Shown here in pieces: positions 11,101 to 19,716 of a stretch of 64,000 nt of DNA (its first letter is position 1; each line of letters opens with the position of its first letter). The translations under genes and the position numbers were made by a program. The notes beneath the pieces were generated by a model that saw only the letters and a program-made list of their open reading frames with translations, was not told the DNA's origin and did no database searches. The DNA comes from Isoetes taiwanensis (Eukaryota; Streptophyta; Lycopodiopsida; Isoetales; Isoetaceae), in contig JAJEKV010000042.1 in NCBI GenBank assembly GCA_021234155.1, forward strand, positions 1,137,742 through 1,201,741. Direction: 5' to 3'.

Positions 11101-14100
11101 TCCTTCTCTCATGAAACCACCCCTCCTCCTGTGACTCATACATAGCCCGAACTGGTAACCTTTCCTGTGGTAATTTTTTAATTCTGTTAATGTAGAGAAG
11201 AAACAGATAGATTGCTTCTCCCTCTAGTGGTAACATGCCCGTCTCTGCCAGCATCATGGAGTATGGAGTTTGTATCTTTACCCCTAATTCACCTATCAAG
11301 AAACGTTTCTGTATTGTCTCAATGTCCTTCCATTTCTTCCTCACTAATCCTGGCCCCCACACTTGGCAACTGTAAAGAGTAACTGGTTGCACGAGCGCCC
11401 TATACAAATGTAATCTCATGATCCACTCTAATATGTGATTTTTTTTGCACTTCGCTTGCATGGCAAATAAAGCCTTTCTTCCACCATTCACCCTTTTGTC
11501 AACTGCCAAATTCCACTTGTAATCATCTGTTAATTCCAGACCCAAATACTTATAGCTATTTACATGTTCTATTTCCTGCCCTTTAAAGTAGCACACATAT
11601 TTCTGTCTTGTTCCAAATGTCATGACCTTCGTTTTTTCCAAATTTACTGTCATACCTGTCGATTCGCAAAATGCATCTAGAACCTGAAGATGCCTTTGCA
11701 GACCCTCTTTAGTTCTTGATATCAACACTATATCATCGGCGTATAAAAGCAATTGGACTAGGTACCCTGCTATGAATGCTCCATCTGTGCAATTCCTAAT
11801 CAGCCATGTTTCCAAATCATCCATATAGATTCCAAATAGAGTTGGGGAAGCTGGGCAACCCTGTTTAACACCAACATTGCTGATTATGGTTTTATCACAC
11901 ATCTCAACCAGCGGTGAACTCAACTGTGCAATGACTCGTTCATAGAGTCTTGCTAGTGCTGCATGCAATTCAACCGGAATGTTCAAGTCAATCAATCTTT
12001 GAAGCAATTTGCTTCTAGGCACTGTATCGAAAGCTTTGCGGAGATCTACGAAACATCCATACATTGCATTGTTTCTGCCTTTGGATTTTTCTGCCAGGAC
12101 TCTTACAGTAACTAGATGATCTATTGTACAGTGTTGGGTGCGGAAACCAGCTTGGGTAAAGGCTCTAACCTCATGATGATCTGCCCATTCTGATAGCTTT
12201 TGCTCCAGAACAGTCCCAAAAAGCTTGGCCATGAGATTACTTACCATTATCGTCCGATAGTTAGACACAATGCTTTAAGCCTTAGGTTGGCAAGAACAAG
12301 GAAATCATCTCCAATTTTCGACCAAGTGTCAAAAATTTGAAAACTTTCCCAGAAAGCATGCCAGAAACTGATTTCGGCACATAACTCCATTTCTCAGCCA
12401 CGATGCAAAACCTTGCAAAAAAACTACCCGAACAAAATGAAATCATAAACCTATGCTGCAACTGCAGCGGCCAAGCTGTGGCAAATGTCCATGGATAGTC
12501 GTCTGCCAAATGGATGAAAATTGGCAGTGCCAAGACCCATCCACCAAACTGTTAAAAATAACCACACCTGGCACGTCAAAACGTCATATCGCACCAGAAA
12601 TTTGTCAAAAACCAATCCACAACTCGGGATCCAACTTCAAGCATCAATATTTATTGAAAAAAACTACCAGAATTTGCCTGAACCATAGACACAGAGAGAT
12701 CTGTCAAGATCTATTCAAAACTCACCCTCCAGCAAATGTTCTGCTCAGAATTGCGAAAGTTTGGCCCAAATTCGTTGACCCAGATTTAATCAATGCTTAA
12801 CTCTTTTAGAAACCCTCAAGAAAACTCCTCTAGATCTATTTTGCAGTGGAGGCAGGCCAAGCTTCTGTTTATGGCCCTTTTCATTACTGACAAAGAGAGT
12901 TGATTTGTGGCGCATGCAATATCGTCACTGTATCACTGTTTGAAGTCCAGGCATAAGTAGAGCTCTCTTATATCTAATCAAAGATAAATGGCCACACATT
13001 CTGATCGCACTAATTACCTTTGATAACTGCACTGATTACCTTTGGTAAGGACATGCCCTCTCGGAAGAGGCAATAAAACCTGCCACATATCTAGCTTATG
13101 AAGATACAATGTCCTTCAGATTCCAGTTCACCCGAATGACATTTGCAAATCCTTCTTGAATGGTTGATCTTAGCTCTAGCTTGCTCCGCCCCACACCTCC
13201 GGCCAACGAAGATACATACTAGACAACATTTTTGCAACAAATGGATATCTAAATAAACTGGGAATTAAATAAAACCCTCATCCATTCATATTGAGGTAAT
13301 CACTTTTGTGAACCACATTTTTGTGGGAAGCTCTTTTTGAATTACTCATGTCCATGTTCGTGCTATATGCTTGCTCAAACCGGATAAGCTGATTTATCTC
13401 TTTCCTGGAGAGATGAAGCAATTGTGTTTGTACACTGATATTGGTAAAGGAGCAGTTGTCCGAAACAAATTAGACCTTAGAGTAAAGGCACCTCAATGCG
13501 AAAAACAATCCCTTATGCCTTTGTCAGCAAAGTGTTTTTCGAAATTTTAGAGCCAGCCAAGTCTACCATGTCGAGAGTTTCTCTAACTGATGCATCCTAT
13601 GGATAAGTTCTATTACTCATATGTCCATGAAGAAATTGCAAATTCCATTAGGATGATTAGAAGTGGAACTGATGCCACCAGGATTTTGCTTCAGCACCCT
13701 AGGTACCTGGAACCTTGCTTGTGCCTCAGCACAGTGATCCTTGATTCTTTAATCGGCACCACAATCAACACCCTTGACCACAGTCCAGCACTACAGTCTG
13801 TAAGAATAAGATATCGAAGTGGCCCTCAGCAAGCCACTATCAACTCCAAGCACTCAATCTCCTTCACAAGCCAATCATATGTCTGGGTGCTTGCTTGGCT
13901 TTCATACCATGTTAAGATTTAATCCAGGCAGCAAGAATACAAGACCAGTGGTGTGGCAAGAGGAAAGAGGAAACTTGTAAGCAAAAGAATAGCCAAATCG
14001 ATACAGAGAAGTGCAGAGGGCCTGGTGTTGATGTGGCGCCAACCCACATATGGCTTACATCATATACTTTGACAAAATAATGTCCACTGAACTGTACGTT

Positions 14101-17100
14101 AAAATATGGTTGTAGCAGAACTAGACAATCAATTTGGTTGCTGCAGAAATTTTTAAACCTAGGTTAGTCCACACCCCATCACTTAAAAATCTATACAGTA
14201 TTGAAGAAAATTGCATCCAGTTCTTCAGCTTGAGTTGCATTTTCCGCTCAGAAAGAAAGAAAGAAAGATTATATTAACGTCTACGAGAGACCGTTTGGGC
14301 CTATGAGACCAAATATGCATCAATCATGTCCAGCTAGGGGCGCATTTGCAGCCACCTAGAGATATTGCTTAAAAAAAGAAAAAGAAAACTAAAACAATGA
14401 AATTAAGAAACTTTTGTCTTCTTGGCCACGGGCTCAAAGTATAAAGTGATGCTAGACTTGTTTTCTCTTTTGAAGGACTGCTTATGTTTTTCCTTTACTG
14501 TCCGCTTTCTTCTTCTAGACACTTCGGTGAGATTGGATGAGATGGTCCGGGAAGAGAACCTGACTTCCGTTTATTATCATTATCACCTCCAATGAGAAAG
14601 AGAGTGATCAGCCTTTGTGTAGGATCATTTTCATGTCCCACTCTTCCCCCAGCTTGCTCCTTCAATAGATTTCTTCTATGAAGAGTCATTTGGTGAAGGA
14701 AAAGAGCTATACATTTCTGGTCCTCATAGGCGATCAGTTTGGAGAGGGAGGTAGGTTCCCGAAATAGGCAATGGAATCTGCCCCGTATTTCATAATAGAC
14801 TGGACATGTGAAGATGAAATGTTCCTCAGACTCAATTACATTCAAGTGACAGAGTCTGATTTCCTCTTCGAGCACTCCACCTTGGGTCTACTAGCACGAC
14901 CAGCTTCAATCTCAAGCAATGAGATAAGACCCTGAACTGACCAATAACATGTCTCACTTTATGTGCAAGGTGAATATTCAAATATCCTGGTCGCTCAATC
15001 AAACCATCTTCATTGAACTCAAGGAAGTGATCTTTGTAAAATTGCATCTTGGTAGGAAGATCTCTTGGAGGTAACGATGTCTTTGATACGTATAAAATTT
15101 CCAGATCCTGCCGTATGAGTTGGTTCTTATCTTTTTCAAGTCTCTTTTTTGCTCTAGGTTCTACAGCAGTATTAGCTGCAGCCATGTTATGTTGAAAGGG
15201 AGGCAGATTTCCCAAGCCAAATCCTAAAGAGGCAGCCCCTTGCGATGCCTTTGCGTACCAACATTCCTGCACTCTCTTTTCAGCCAAATCTTTTATTACT
15301 GCAATTTCAGATTTAATATTTTCCAATTCATCCAGGTTGGCCTGGTTAGATTCTTGTTTCCATGACTTCTCCAGGGCCTCAATCCATGGAATCATGCTTG
15401 CTACTGTATGCTGGGGCATATCAAAGTCACGTGCCTTCTTGGAGAGATCAATAATTTGCATCTCAAAAAATTCCATCCGTTTCCCTGCCGAAAGTGTCAG
15501 TAGCCAAATAGAGTTTCGAGGGAGTATCCATGGGTTCAATCCGGATAGTTGAAATCCGGAATTAGGTCATGCGGCGATTTAGGTCAGCGCCTAGAAGGAA
15601 ATTTAAAAATGCAATAAAAATACCTTTAGATGCTGAATAAACGGGTCCAAACTTTGCAGGATACAGTCCAGCAGCAGATCCAATGTTAATTATAGTTCCA
15701 TGATGGCCAGTTTGTGTCATTGCTTGTATCTGAAAACATGCAAACATGAAAAAACCATAACGAAACTTAATTTGTAATTATGGTCAAAGCATAGAATAGA
15801 CTTCCAGGTGCACGCATGGAAGTTGAAGAAAAAATACGTTGGAACATAAAGAACAGGTGAAGTTGATGTCTTTAGAAGACTAAATGTTGGAACCTAATGC
15901 AAATACAGAAGCGTTAAAGGAAAGAAGGCAGTTAAGTGGTCTGCCTTGCCGTGATAAATTATTCTTTTTGTTAAAGTTTCAGAAAGTCCTGTTTCTATAT
16001 TAGCTCAGGTAATTATATACTAACCCAAGAGCAAAGAAGATTTCAGCTCCACAGCAGTCAATACAGACAACCTGTACAATGTGTCCTAACATCCTAACCC
16101 ATGTGCATCATAGGTAATCTCGAGCTCAGAAACCTACGGAAGAACTGCATTTCATGTTGAGTGACAACCCCTCCTGATGTGGGGGAATGATGCCACTGTT
16201 GATGCCACATCTTGAATCTTTGCCACTAAGGTTCCTTCTGCCCGCTGGACACCATACTGGAGACCAATTTTTCAGGCCTCTGACCAAGGAGCCCCAGAAA
16301 TCTCTGCGACGACCCAATATCAGCATTTGGCACGTTTTCTATCGGGCATCCACTCTTTAGAAAGACTGTTTCTGTTATTACATAGCTGAACGTTTTATTG
16401 TCTTAGAAGTTGCACTTAAAGAGATTGTTTATGTCTTCGTGTTGCTGAAACTTTTATTCTTATAAAAGTTGCTCAAACTTTATTCTCATGAAAGTTGCTA
16501 ATGTTACTCCTTTAATATCGTGAGATTTCCTTCTCTGTGATGAAGAAGATAACCAGGTCCCTAGAAGTTTCTCCGTCTAAATCTCCTTTTGGACGACAAC
16601 TCTAATAGAGCGACTTAGCCGAGTGTTTGATACATGAAGCTGCTCCGAATCATGACCTACCAGCTGATTCACCTGCTGTCCGGTCAGGTTCATATTGGGC
16701 GCTGCCAAGTTATATTGAAATGGCGGTATTTTATCTATTGAAAAGCCTATCAAATTAAACAACTTAACTGCTCCTACAAACCAGCAGGTCATCTTGATCA
16801 CTAAGACGCTGCTTGGAAAGACATTTAAACTGTAAGGGTTTAGAATTTATAAGCATCCTGAAAGTGCATTCGGTAGCAGTGTTTCTCTAACTGGAAAAAA
16901 GAGGCAGCAATCCTAGCTTTTCAATCTGATGGGGGAACCTGATAACTTCACCGCAAATATGTATATGCAGATACAATTTCCATGTGTTGCCCACCAAAGA
17001 AGTAAGAATTCTCCTTCAATCCCTTCCAAAGGTGTTAAAAACCATCACATTCGTCTTTTGCAAGTTTACATGCAATTCCTGTCATTGGAAGATGCCTCTG

Positions 17101-19716
17101 AGGCTGTCAATTGTTTCTGAAGGCCTTGAGGACATCATAACACATCATCAGTGTAAAGAAAGATTTGATGCACTCTTGTGTGAGATTGGAGACTTCTCCG
17201 AAGGTTTGGAGGGAAGTCTCCAACTCATTGATGTAAAGGCCAAATAATGCTGCGCACTTCCTCCGACCGTTGCCCATCATTTCTATGTGGCCTACTGTGT
17301 TCTCATAAAGAGAAAACACTGCCCAAATCAGCTCATGTGAAAAGCCTAAAAAACTTACCATATCAAAAGCTGCAAGGGAACCATATCAAAAGCTTTCCAA
17401 AAATCAGCAAAACAGCAATATACCTTGCCCTTCCTGGCCTTCATGTCTTCATCAATAGTTGATAGTTGAAAACTTCTTTCTAAAATCAGCCTAACCCTTG
17501 ACATTATATGCGCGTACTTATCAGCAATTGCTAACAAATCATTTCTAATGCAGTTCCACATAATTTTACCAGTACATGTCCAATAGTTGGATGACCTAAC
17601 GGATCTCCATTTTTATGAACATGCATGTTAGTAATATTCACCATGTCTTGAAAAAGTCAACATAAATAGCTTAACTCTGCCCCAGTATGACCATTTCAGC
17701 TTGAAGCCTTGCGCAATCTAGTGTTTTTCCTATGTTCAACTGTTGTATGATCCTTTTAATAAGGGAAGTGGAGAAGAAAACGGTTGTTTTGGACTAAGGA
17801 TCAATGTGCCATGTTAATTTTTAACTTCTCAGTTACATAAGCTGCCCACCCTTAAAGATCCTTGAGCGGGCATATAAATTTAAGGCTAAGGTTTTCTTCC
17901 CAAACCTGGCTGTACAAAAGTTCAGCATGCTTCAACTGCTTATGAAAACATTTCCTTGCCATACAAGCCATTCTGTGACATATGGCCTTTTCGCTGTTTA
18001 CATTTCTGTACAGTGTCCTCGGGCATTGACCAAGATACATACACTCCCTTACTTTCTAGAGTATTTGCAACTCAGTATATATCAAATGCCTAAAATGGTC
18101 ACTTTAAAAATGATAATCAAGCATTACCATTTAGCATTACTTCAAAAAGGGCTTTGCAACAACATAAAATAAATTCATTTCAGATTTGAACTCTGGAGAC
18201 CCAATAAGGTAACGTAAGAGGGAGGGAGGGAGGGAGAGAGGGAGGGACTTATTTCAACATTGAGAAAAAAAATATATTTGATTGGCAATGCTGCATTACT
18301 CACTTTACAATCAAAATGTAACAGTTTTATAATCTTAAGATTAAACTTCTAAATAAAGTTCCTGGTTTCCTCAAGCTATTGAGAATTTGCATCCAGTGGT
18401 TTTGAAACAGGTACAAGAATTATGTTTTATCAAGCCTTGTCTTGCAACAAAGCAGAATGACAGGCGGACCTTGAAATCTTGTCTTTAATTTAAACATCTG
18501 GAATGAAATTTTAAAACATAGAGCCATTGTAGCAAAATGATTTTGGACTTGTAATAGGTCTGAAAAAAAATTATCCACTACATTTTGTTGTACAGCACTA
18601 TATCATTTAAAAGAAAGCAAAGAGAATTGAACTCACAGCAAGATGAGTGCAGTCAATAACAGCAGAAAGGTTGACATCAACCACGCGACGCCATGATTGA
18701 TTTCCAATGGTCTCTTTTTTAGAAGGGAATGGTATCTCCTCCGCAATACCAGCATTGTTAATGCAAATATCTAGTCTTCCATATACTTCCATGTGCCGCC
18801 CAAATGCATTTGCAATTTCTCCTGATCATGTGCTAAATATTTAAAACTACTATTTGGGGTCAAAGCTATTAAGTTTGGAAACATAAGAGCAATGGTAAAC
18901 CAATCGTAGTGCAGGTCAAGGACAATGAAACATATTTCATTCATATAGAATGAAGCGCAGATGCAGCTTTCACATTTGACATTTTGATCAAAAACATTTG
19001 CAAAGTTCATATCACTCAACATGCACAAACTTATAATCGTCATAATCATCATGACAAACCTACATGATCGGAAATAAATTGAATTTGATTCAAGTTTGAG
19101 AATATACACTTTGGAGAAATTTGAGAACAAGTAGAAGACCTTTTCAATCAACATGTGGGTAAGAATATTACTAGAGTTTGCAACGTCACATCGAATGAAC
19201 AGAGCAGCTGGACACTTCAGCTCGATAGATAATTTTGAATGCTCTACTTCCACGAGGCTTGCAGTTTCTAATCCTCTCTCTTCTGCATAATCAACCACGG
19301 TGACAGTCACCCCCTTCCTAGAAAGGGCCAGTGCTAATGCTCTTCCTGCAAAAAAAACACAATAGAATGTTGAGTGCTCAATTGATCTTATTTTGAAGTA
19401 GACAGAACAGTCGTATGCTCATTGCCAAATTTACATCGTAAATTTGGCCAGAAATAGGCGGAACCTTTTATTCAAAAATTGGTATAGAAAGACAACAGTG
19501 TTCGTCCTTTTCCAGTTTCAAAGGCATATCAAAACCAATTAGCTAGCAGTATTTCTTACTACCTCCTAGCTCCATATTCATAGAAACAAACCGTTTACCG
19601 TTATGTAGTTTCTAGAAATACGTCAATCAAGGGAGGGAAGAGAGAGTAGAATAAGATTTACCGATCCCCGAGCCCCCTCCTGTGACAAGAGCTGCCAAGC
19701 CTTGTTCGATCTTCAT
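1967..19716 (-). CDS. NQR: NQR-like bifunctional SDR/quinone oxidoreductase, SDR half (seven exons, continues left of window)
   Basis: Exons (minus strand): 19716-19662, 19345-19172, 18821-18637, 15729-15624, 10174-10098, 10020-9933, 2159-1967; 878 coding bases, 292 codons plus two bases. All introns are GT-AG and the phase is kept at every junction. The product is a classical SDR: TGGGSGIG nucleotide-binding motif at residues 12-19, NNAG at 98-101, Ser156 and the YSASK catalytic Tyr169/Lys173, then the NVLCPE stretch after the active site. The linker resembles Arabidopsis At1g49670 (NQR), in which the SDR is followed by a zinc-type quinone oxidoreductase. The last exon ends in AAAAAT before GTAAGT, so I read it as a splice donor, not as ATG-TAA. 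That the MDR half lies left of the window is inference. Expected role: NAD(P)H-dependent reduction of quinone or carbonyl substrates. The introns are inflated by mobile elements. Confidence 0.85.
2476..2669 (+). mobile_element. solo or 5' LTR of an old Copia element
   Basis: A 194-bp block begins TGTTATGC and ends CTTCCATA directly before a TGGTATCAGAGC primer-binding site. Length, TG...TA ends and primer site match the complete Copia at 4518-9742, although the internal sequence differs. It lies in intron 7 counting from the left (between exons 7 and 6 of the NQR-like gene). Confidence 0.6.
2670..2684 (+). other. primer-binding site (initiator Met tRNA)
   Basis: TGGTATCAGAGCTCC follows the LTR end directly and matches the plant Copia tRNA-iMet primer site. 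Confidence 0.7.
2685..3500 (+). pseudogene. decayed Copia internal region with degenerate repeats
   Basis: No intact ORF. Between about 3010 and 3205 a unit containing GTGTGC, GGGCCATCAATTGATCTCAA and GAGGAGATCTAGTTGG recurs four times with drift. A purine-rich AACAGGGGAG near 3450 could be the remains of a polypurine tract. No 3' LTR was found. Confidence 0.4.
3722..4512 (+). mobile_element. 5'-truncated LINE 3' end, copy 1 (TTTC-type tail)
   Basis: It starts inside the coding region and encodes a zinc-knuckle segment (3756-4004) with a CX2C-...-HX4C pattern in CKLCQLNVIESEEHFIFTC. It then runs through the 3' UTR to a CTTT/CTTG microsatellite tail at about 4467-4502. The UTR matches, on the other strand, 14251-14880, and its last 240 bp match 22430-22672. 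The young Copia inserted just past the tail. Confidence 0.7.
4518..4713 (-). repeat. Copia 3' LTR
   Basis: 196 bp, identical by eye to 9547-9742. On the minus strand it begins TGTTAGATAATG and ends CAACCCTAATA. Confidence 0.97.
4671..4682. promoter_or_regulatory. palindromic G-box in Copia LTR
   Basis: TGACACGTGTCA is a perfect 12-bp palindrome centred on CACGTG, the plant G-box bound by bZIP and bHLH factors. It lies in the U3 half of the LTR and is repeated at 9700-9711. No convincing TATA box is visible in this LTR. Stress or light control is inference from the motif only. Confidence 0.5.
4714..4723 (-). other. Copia polypurine tract
   Basis: On the minus strand TCAGAGGGAG lies immediately before the TG of the 3' LTR, the expected plus-strand primer. 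Confidence 0.8.
4816..8232 (-). CDS. pol: Copia pol polyprotein (protease, integrase, reverse transcriptase, RNase H)
   Basis: Open from the gag stop (8233) to 4816, 1,138 codons. There is no ATG near the start, so pol probably depends on gag expression. Numbering from codon 8184: protease DSG at 58-60; integrase zinc region H...H...C-X2-C to 234, catalytic D262, D324 and E360 (35 residues apart); a Copia-type reverse transcriptase with YVDD at 803-806; RNase H with TDADYA at 966-971. Domain order PR-IN-RT-RH is diagnostic for Ty1/Copia. No frameshift or missing catalytic residue was seen. Confidence 0.95.
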   Translation of the reverse strand, partial: EASAVACALEVCPDEYLNLVVHEICSDAIISDVTADPISDVPSFDLIDPTSDITADESLHVAAQSPFQRGCILDSGATKHMVGSPDVLINVETCTGGQVKLGSGAVLPITGKGELVLQAPDASVKRVRDAMLVPGLQTNLLSVSEFDKAGKHSFFSNGRAYLLGKNPFEHDDIYKYDVLAEAELQNGLYYLDGQVKHAECGMIAHALENEHLWHQRFGHVGGSAIGYLSKLKMVTGLPNLKPQKLDCHACILGKQPNLPYPSHARHRATRPLELLHTDLCHMKVSSIGGKRYFLTLIDDYSRYTWIYTLHLKSEVLEKFKAFKAWIENQTDLKIKALHSDNGGEYISNAFDEFLLEHGIHRQLTVPFAHQQNGVAERRNRSLLDLVRAMLAHAKLPKKFWGDAVHTACYLANRALTKAVNGKTPFEAFYGTKPDVSHLRVFGCVAYASLPLEQLKKFGKLHDRALKTIFIGYPSEQKGYKLYDPITNKVIISRSVKFLENATYDASIWADMPADQFDPTLLVDELVAAPKPFEETIPAPVSAPPSSAADLEDVDLYPDAYKGISLPTFEVNPVDYHAENNQSLTPQFAAREEFKYQHNLEARASSSPLERQCNLALLAKVVDHKDPSSYQEAIQEEKWQKAMAEEYHMLLEQNTWDLVDLPPHKRAIGNKWVFRTKFHADGSISKYKARLVAKGYSQQKGIDYEEVFAPVARIATVRAVIALAAMKGWSLFQMDFRSAFLNGDLQEEVYMHQPVGFEVKGKEHLVCKLKKSLYGLKQAPRCWHHKANQFFLANGYRRSNADPNLYFAVAGQSLSIVILYVDDLIITGDAELLIEQLKINLVKHFQMTDLGLMHYCLGIEIWQQTGGIFLSQKKYIKDLLQQFNMQNCRSVASPLEPGLKLDLNLDEIECNDTLYRSLVGALIYLTVSRPDIAFAAALLSRFMATPRKSHWLAAKRVLAYLRGTLDEGIFYAKSSDSRLQIYTDADYANCLDSRKSTTGMVTQVGPNVITWLSKKQSTVSKSTTEAEIKALSTGVQEMLWLNTLFADLHVPLSQVTLYCDNRSAIELTKDYRFHPKTKHLDVLLCFVREQVQLGTCSLTHCSSDNQVADGFTKPLVGQKFVRFKKALGMMKYQLKGENV
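8233..9045 (-). CDS. gag: Copia Gag (nucleocapsid-containing)
   Basis: A UBN2-type Gag with a KSWKSFM start region, a helical capsid-like middle, a lysine-rich tail and one canonical CCHC knuckle, CYNCGEKGHFKYEC, near the C-terminus. I start at the ATG at 9045 (MDPFKFS), typical for Copia Gag; an upstream in-frame ATG at 9090 would add 15 residues. The ORF ends in TAG at 8233-8235, in the same frame as pol. An 11-residue block, NQMKSWRLDYN, is duplicated in tandem (33 bp, 8620-8652 and 8653-8685). Confidence 0.93.
   Translation of the reverse strand: MDPFKFSTNAKLTASNYKSWKSFMTNYLIYNKMGEVLKEDFRSTKDSNKFAEMNSSAVALVKMLCDETVGEQLDQFKEFQDLWKYLDQSLAVKGQATQMMLKEKIRSATLGNFRGMSEFLNQMKSWRLDYNNQMKSWRLDYNAAGGSLSEKDLIQEILINLPPQYDIIAGKIRFDETIGLNTASILLQQEEVVIKQKQKRQEHLNYSKATPPKSDKPSTGQRSSVPKSEQKSKSDKRNFKCYNCGEKGHFKYECPKPKKDKAGGKSKTAK
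9531..9546 (-). other. Copia primer-binding site
   Basis: On the minus strand TGGTATCAGAGCCAAC follows the 5' LTR directly; it matches the 3' end of plant initiator Met tRNA. Confidence 0.92.
9547..9742 (-). repeat. Copia 5' LTR
   Basis: 196 bp, identical to the 3' LTR. Its outer 29 bases are duplicated again just outside the element as part of a 48-bp tandem repeat. Confidence 0.97.
9714..9809. repeat. 48-bp tandem duplication across the Copia LTR/flank junction
   Basis: 9714-9761 and 9762-9809 are identical. Each holds the last 29 bases of the LTR, the CTTAC target site and 14 bases of flank. The duplication must postdate the Copia insertion, or be an assembly error. Confidence 0.95.
9933..10020 (-). 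CDS. NQR: NQR-like gene exon 6
   Basis: It encodes FVETDLALKL, the post-PE substrate loop, and the helix SVGGYISIERIIE. The acceptor is TTGTAG and the donor GAAG/GTATGC (phase 1). The young Copia lies 190 bp downstream, in the next intron. Confidence 0.83.
10098..10174 (-). CDS. NQR: NQR-like gene exon 5
   Basis: A 77-bp exon that joins in frame to the YSASK exon and encodes GVVMFTRSL and IRVNVLCPE, the strand and loop that follow the SDR active site. It is separated from exon 4 by about 5.4 kb of mobile-element debris and from exon 6 by a 77-bp intron. Confidence 0.85.
10247..10488 (-). repeat. short Copia/TRIM-like LTR B
   Basis: On the minus strand it begins TGTCAAAGTATATGGTG and ends CAAATTTTAACG, about 242 bp. 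The start, the TTCTTGCTGCCTRGAT block near the end and the TTAAC terminus are shared with 13910-14074. It ends 73 bp from exon 5 of the NQR-like gene. Confidence 0.5.
10497..12275 (-). mobile_element. 5'-truncated LINE with intact reverse transcriptase and pentamer tail
   Basis: It starts inside the RT domain and ends in four TTTCA repeats (10497-10517 on the plus strand as TGAAA), not poly(A). The LINE ORF occupies 10595-12268. No clear target-site duplication was found. It lies in intron 4 of the NQR-like gene, against LTR B. Confidence 0.75.
10595..12268 (-). CDS. LINE reverse transcriptase with C-terminal zinc-binding domain (N-terminally truncated)
   Basis: 557 residues without a stop. 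RT blocks in order: NYRTIMVSNLMAKLFG, FRTQHCTIDHL, CFVDLRKAFDTVPR, GVKQGCPASPTLFG and LLYADDIVLIS (YADD catalytic). The C-terminus has a knuckle, CPVCGSTDVEDEYHFLIAC, as in plant LINE ORF2 proteins. The endonuclease domain is absent because the copy is 5'-truncated, so it cannot move on its own. The listed Met is probably internal, not a true start. The block spacing and microsatellite tail fit a non-L1 clade better than the usual poly(A) L1 of seed plants, but only a phylogeny would settle that. Confidence 0.85.
   Translation of the reverse strand: MSNYRTIMVSNLMAKLFGTVLEQKLSEWADHHEVRAFTQAGFRTQHCTIDHLVTVRVLAEKSKGRNNAMYGCFVDLRKAFDTVPRSKLLQRLIDLNIPVELHAALARLYERVIAQLSSPLVEMCDKTIISNVGVKQGCPASPTLFGIYMDDLETWLIRNCTDGAFIAGYLVQLLLYADDIVLISRTKEGLQRHLQVLDAFCESTGMTVNLEKTKVMTFGTRQKYVCYFKGQEIEHVNSYKYLGLELTDDYKWNLAVDKRVNGGRKALFAMQAKCKKNHILEWIMRLHLYRALVQPVTLYSCQVWGPGLVRKKWKDIETIQKRFLIGELGVKIQTPYSMMLAETGMLPLEGEAIYLFLLYINRIKKLPQERLPVRAMYESQEEGWFHERRKWLARWNIDMIDLPIQPEAIRDLVRTKVIDKLWANAQGKMDMYRKDVNPMFIYTAQQYLLDLLPLAARHRICRMRVSSHHLQIECGRWQKVQRALRTCPVCGSTDVEDEYHFLIACPAYEAVRARYHLHEADLSSVHTVLQMPSAKLAAFLRDLLCVREAHLERLDFW
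12290..13890. other. intronic debris without an intact gene
   Basis: Part of intron 4 of the NQR-like gene. At 13060-13210 the minus strand weakly resembles the LINE zinc-knuckle region at 14760-14880, too decayed to translate. The rest shows no recognisable coding region; the ORFs in it are short and lack family motifs. Confidence 0.4.
13910..14074 (-). repeat. short Copia/TRIM-like LTR A with primer site
   Basis: On the minus strand it begins TGTCAAAGTATATGATG and ends ATTAAATCTTAACA, 165 bp, followed at once by TGGTATGAAAGCC (13897-13909), a one- or two-base variant of the iMet primer site. It is related to LTR B. If the two once bounded one element it would span 10247-14074, but no target duplication supports this and the LTR lengths differ. 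Confidence 0.5.
14251..15545 (-). mobile_element. 5'-truncated LINE, copy 2 (CTTT tail)
   Basis: It contains the LINE C-terminal region (15539-14832) and, after a frameshift near 14850, the zinc knuckle and end (14875-14495). A 3' UTR then leads to four AAAG units at 14251-14266, which are CTTT on the minus strand. The zinc-knuckle and UTR parts are homologous to the inverted copy at 3722-4512, and the 3' end to 22430-22672. It lies about 80 bp from the donor of NQR-like exon 4. Confidence 0.7.
14495..15539 (-). pseudogene. LINE ORF2 C-terminal fragment, frameshifted
   Basis: The first part encodes LPPFQHNMAAAN and EFNEDGLIERPGYLNIHLAH, which match the other LINE copies downstream of RT. The frame then shifts within the zinc-knuckle region; the second frame gives CHLNVIESEEHFIFTC and a lysine/glycine-rich tail. 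No RT domain remains. Confidence 0.7.
15624..15729 (-). CDS. NQR: NQR-like gene exon 4 (catalytic Tyr/Lys)
   Basis: It encodes GTIINIGSAAGLYP with the catalytic Ser, and YSASK with the catalytic Tyr and Lys thirteen and seventeen residues later. The acceptor is TTTTCAG and the donor AAAG/GTATTT (phase 1). Confidence 0.88.
16530..17600 (-). pseudogene. decayed LINE reverse transcriptase in intron 3
   Basis: In minus-strand order: CCFADFWKAFDMVP (the AFD block of RT) in 17561-17355, LFGLYINELET (the block after GVKQGC) in 17361-17107, then KIPPFQYNLAAPN in 16801-16577, which aligns with LPPFQHNMAAAN of LINE copy 2. The fragments lie in different frames with stops between them, so this is an old relative of the LINEs in intron 4. 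Confidence 0.65.
18216..18247. repeat. GGGA microsatellite
   Basis: A short (GGGA)n/(GAGG)n purine tract in intron 3 of the NQR-like gene. Confidence 0.85.
18637..18821 (-). CDS. NQR: NQR-like gene exon 3
   Basis: It encodes GRLDICINNAG, the structural NNAG motif of SDRs, and the helix that follows (VVDVNLSAVIDCTHLA). The acceptor is ATCAG and the donor GTGAGT (phase 0). Confidence 0.85.
19172..19345 (-). CDS. NQR: NQR-like gene exon 2
   Basis: The acceptor is T-rich followed by TGCAG. The exon encodes the rest of the nucleotide-binding helix and the VTVTVVDY strand, whose Asp end suggests NAD(H) or mixed cofactor preference, then the FIRCDV strand. The donor is GTAATA (phase 1). Confidence 0.83.
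19662..19716 (-). CDS. NQR: NQR-like gene exon 1
   Basis: It encodes the start Met and the first strand of the Rossmann fold through TGGGSGI. The start is the only ATG before the motif and gives 11 residues ahead of it, as usual for cytosolic SDRs, with no transit peptide. The donor is G followed by GTAAAT (phase 1). Confidence 0.85.
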
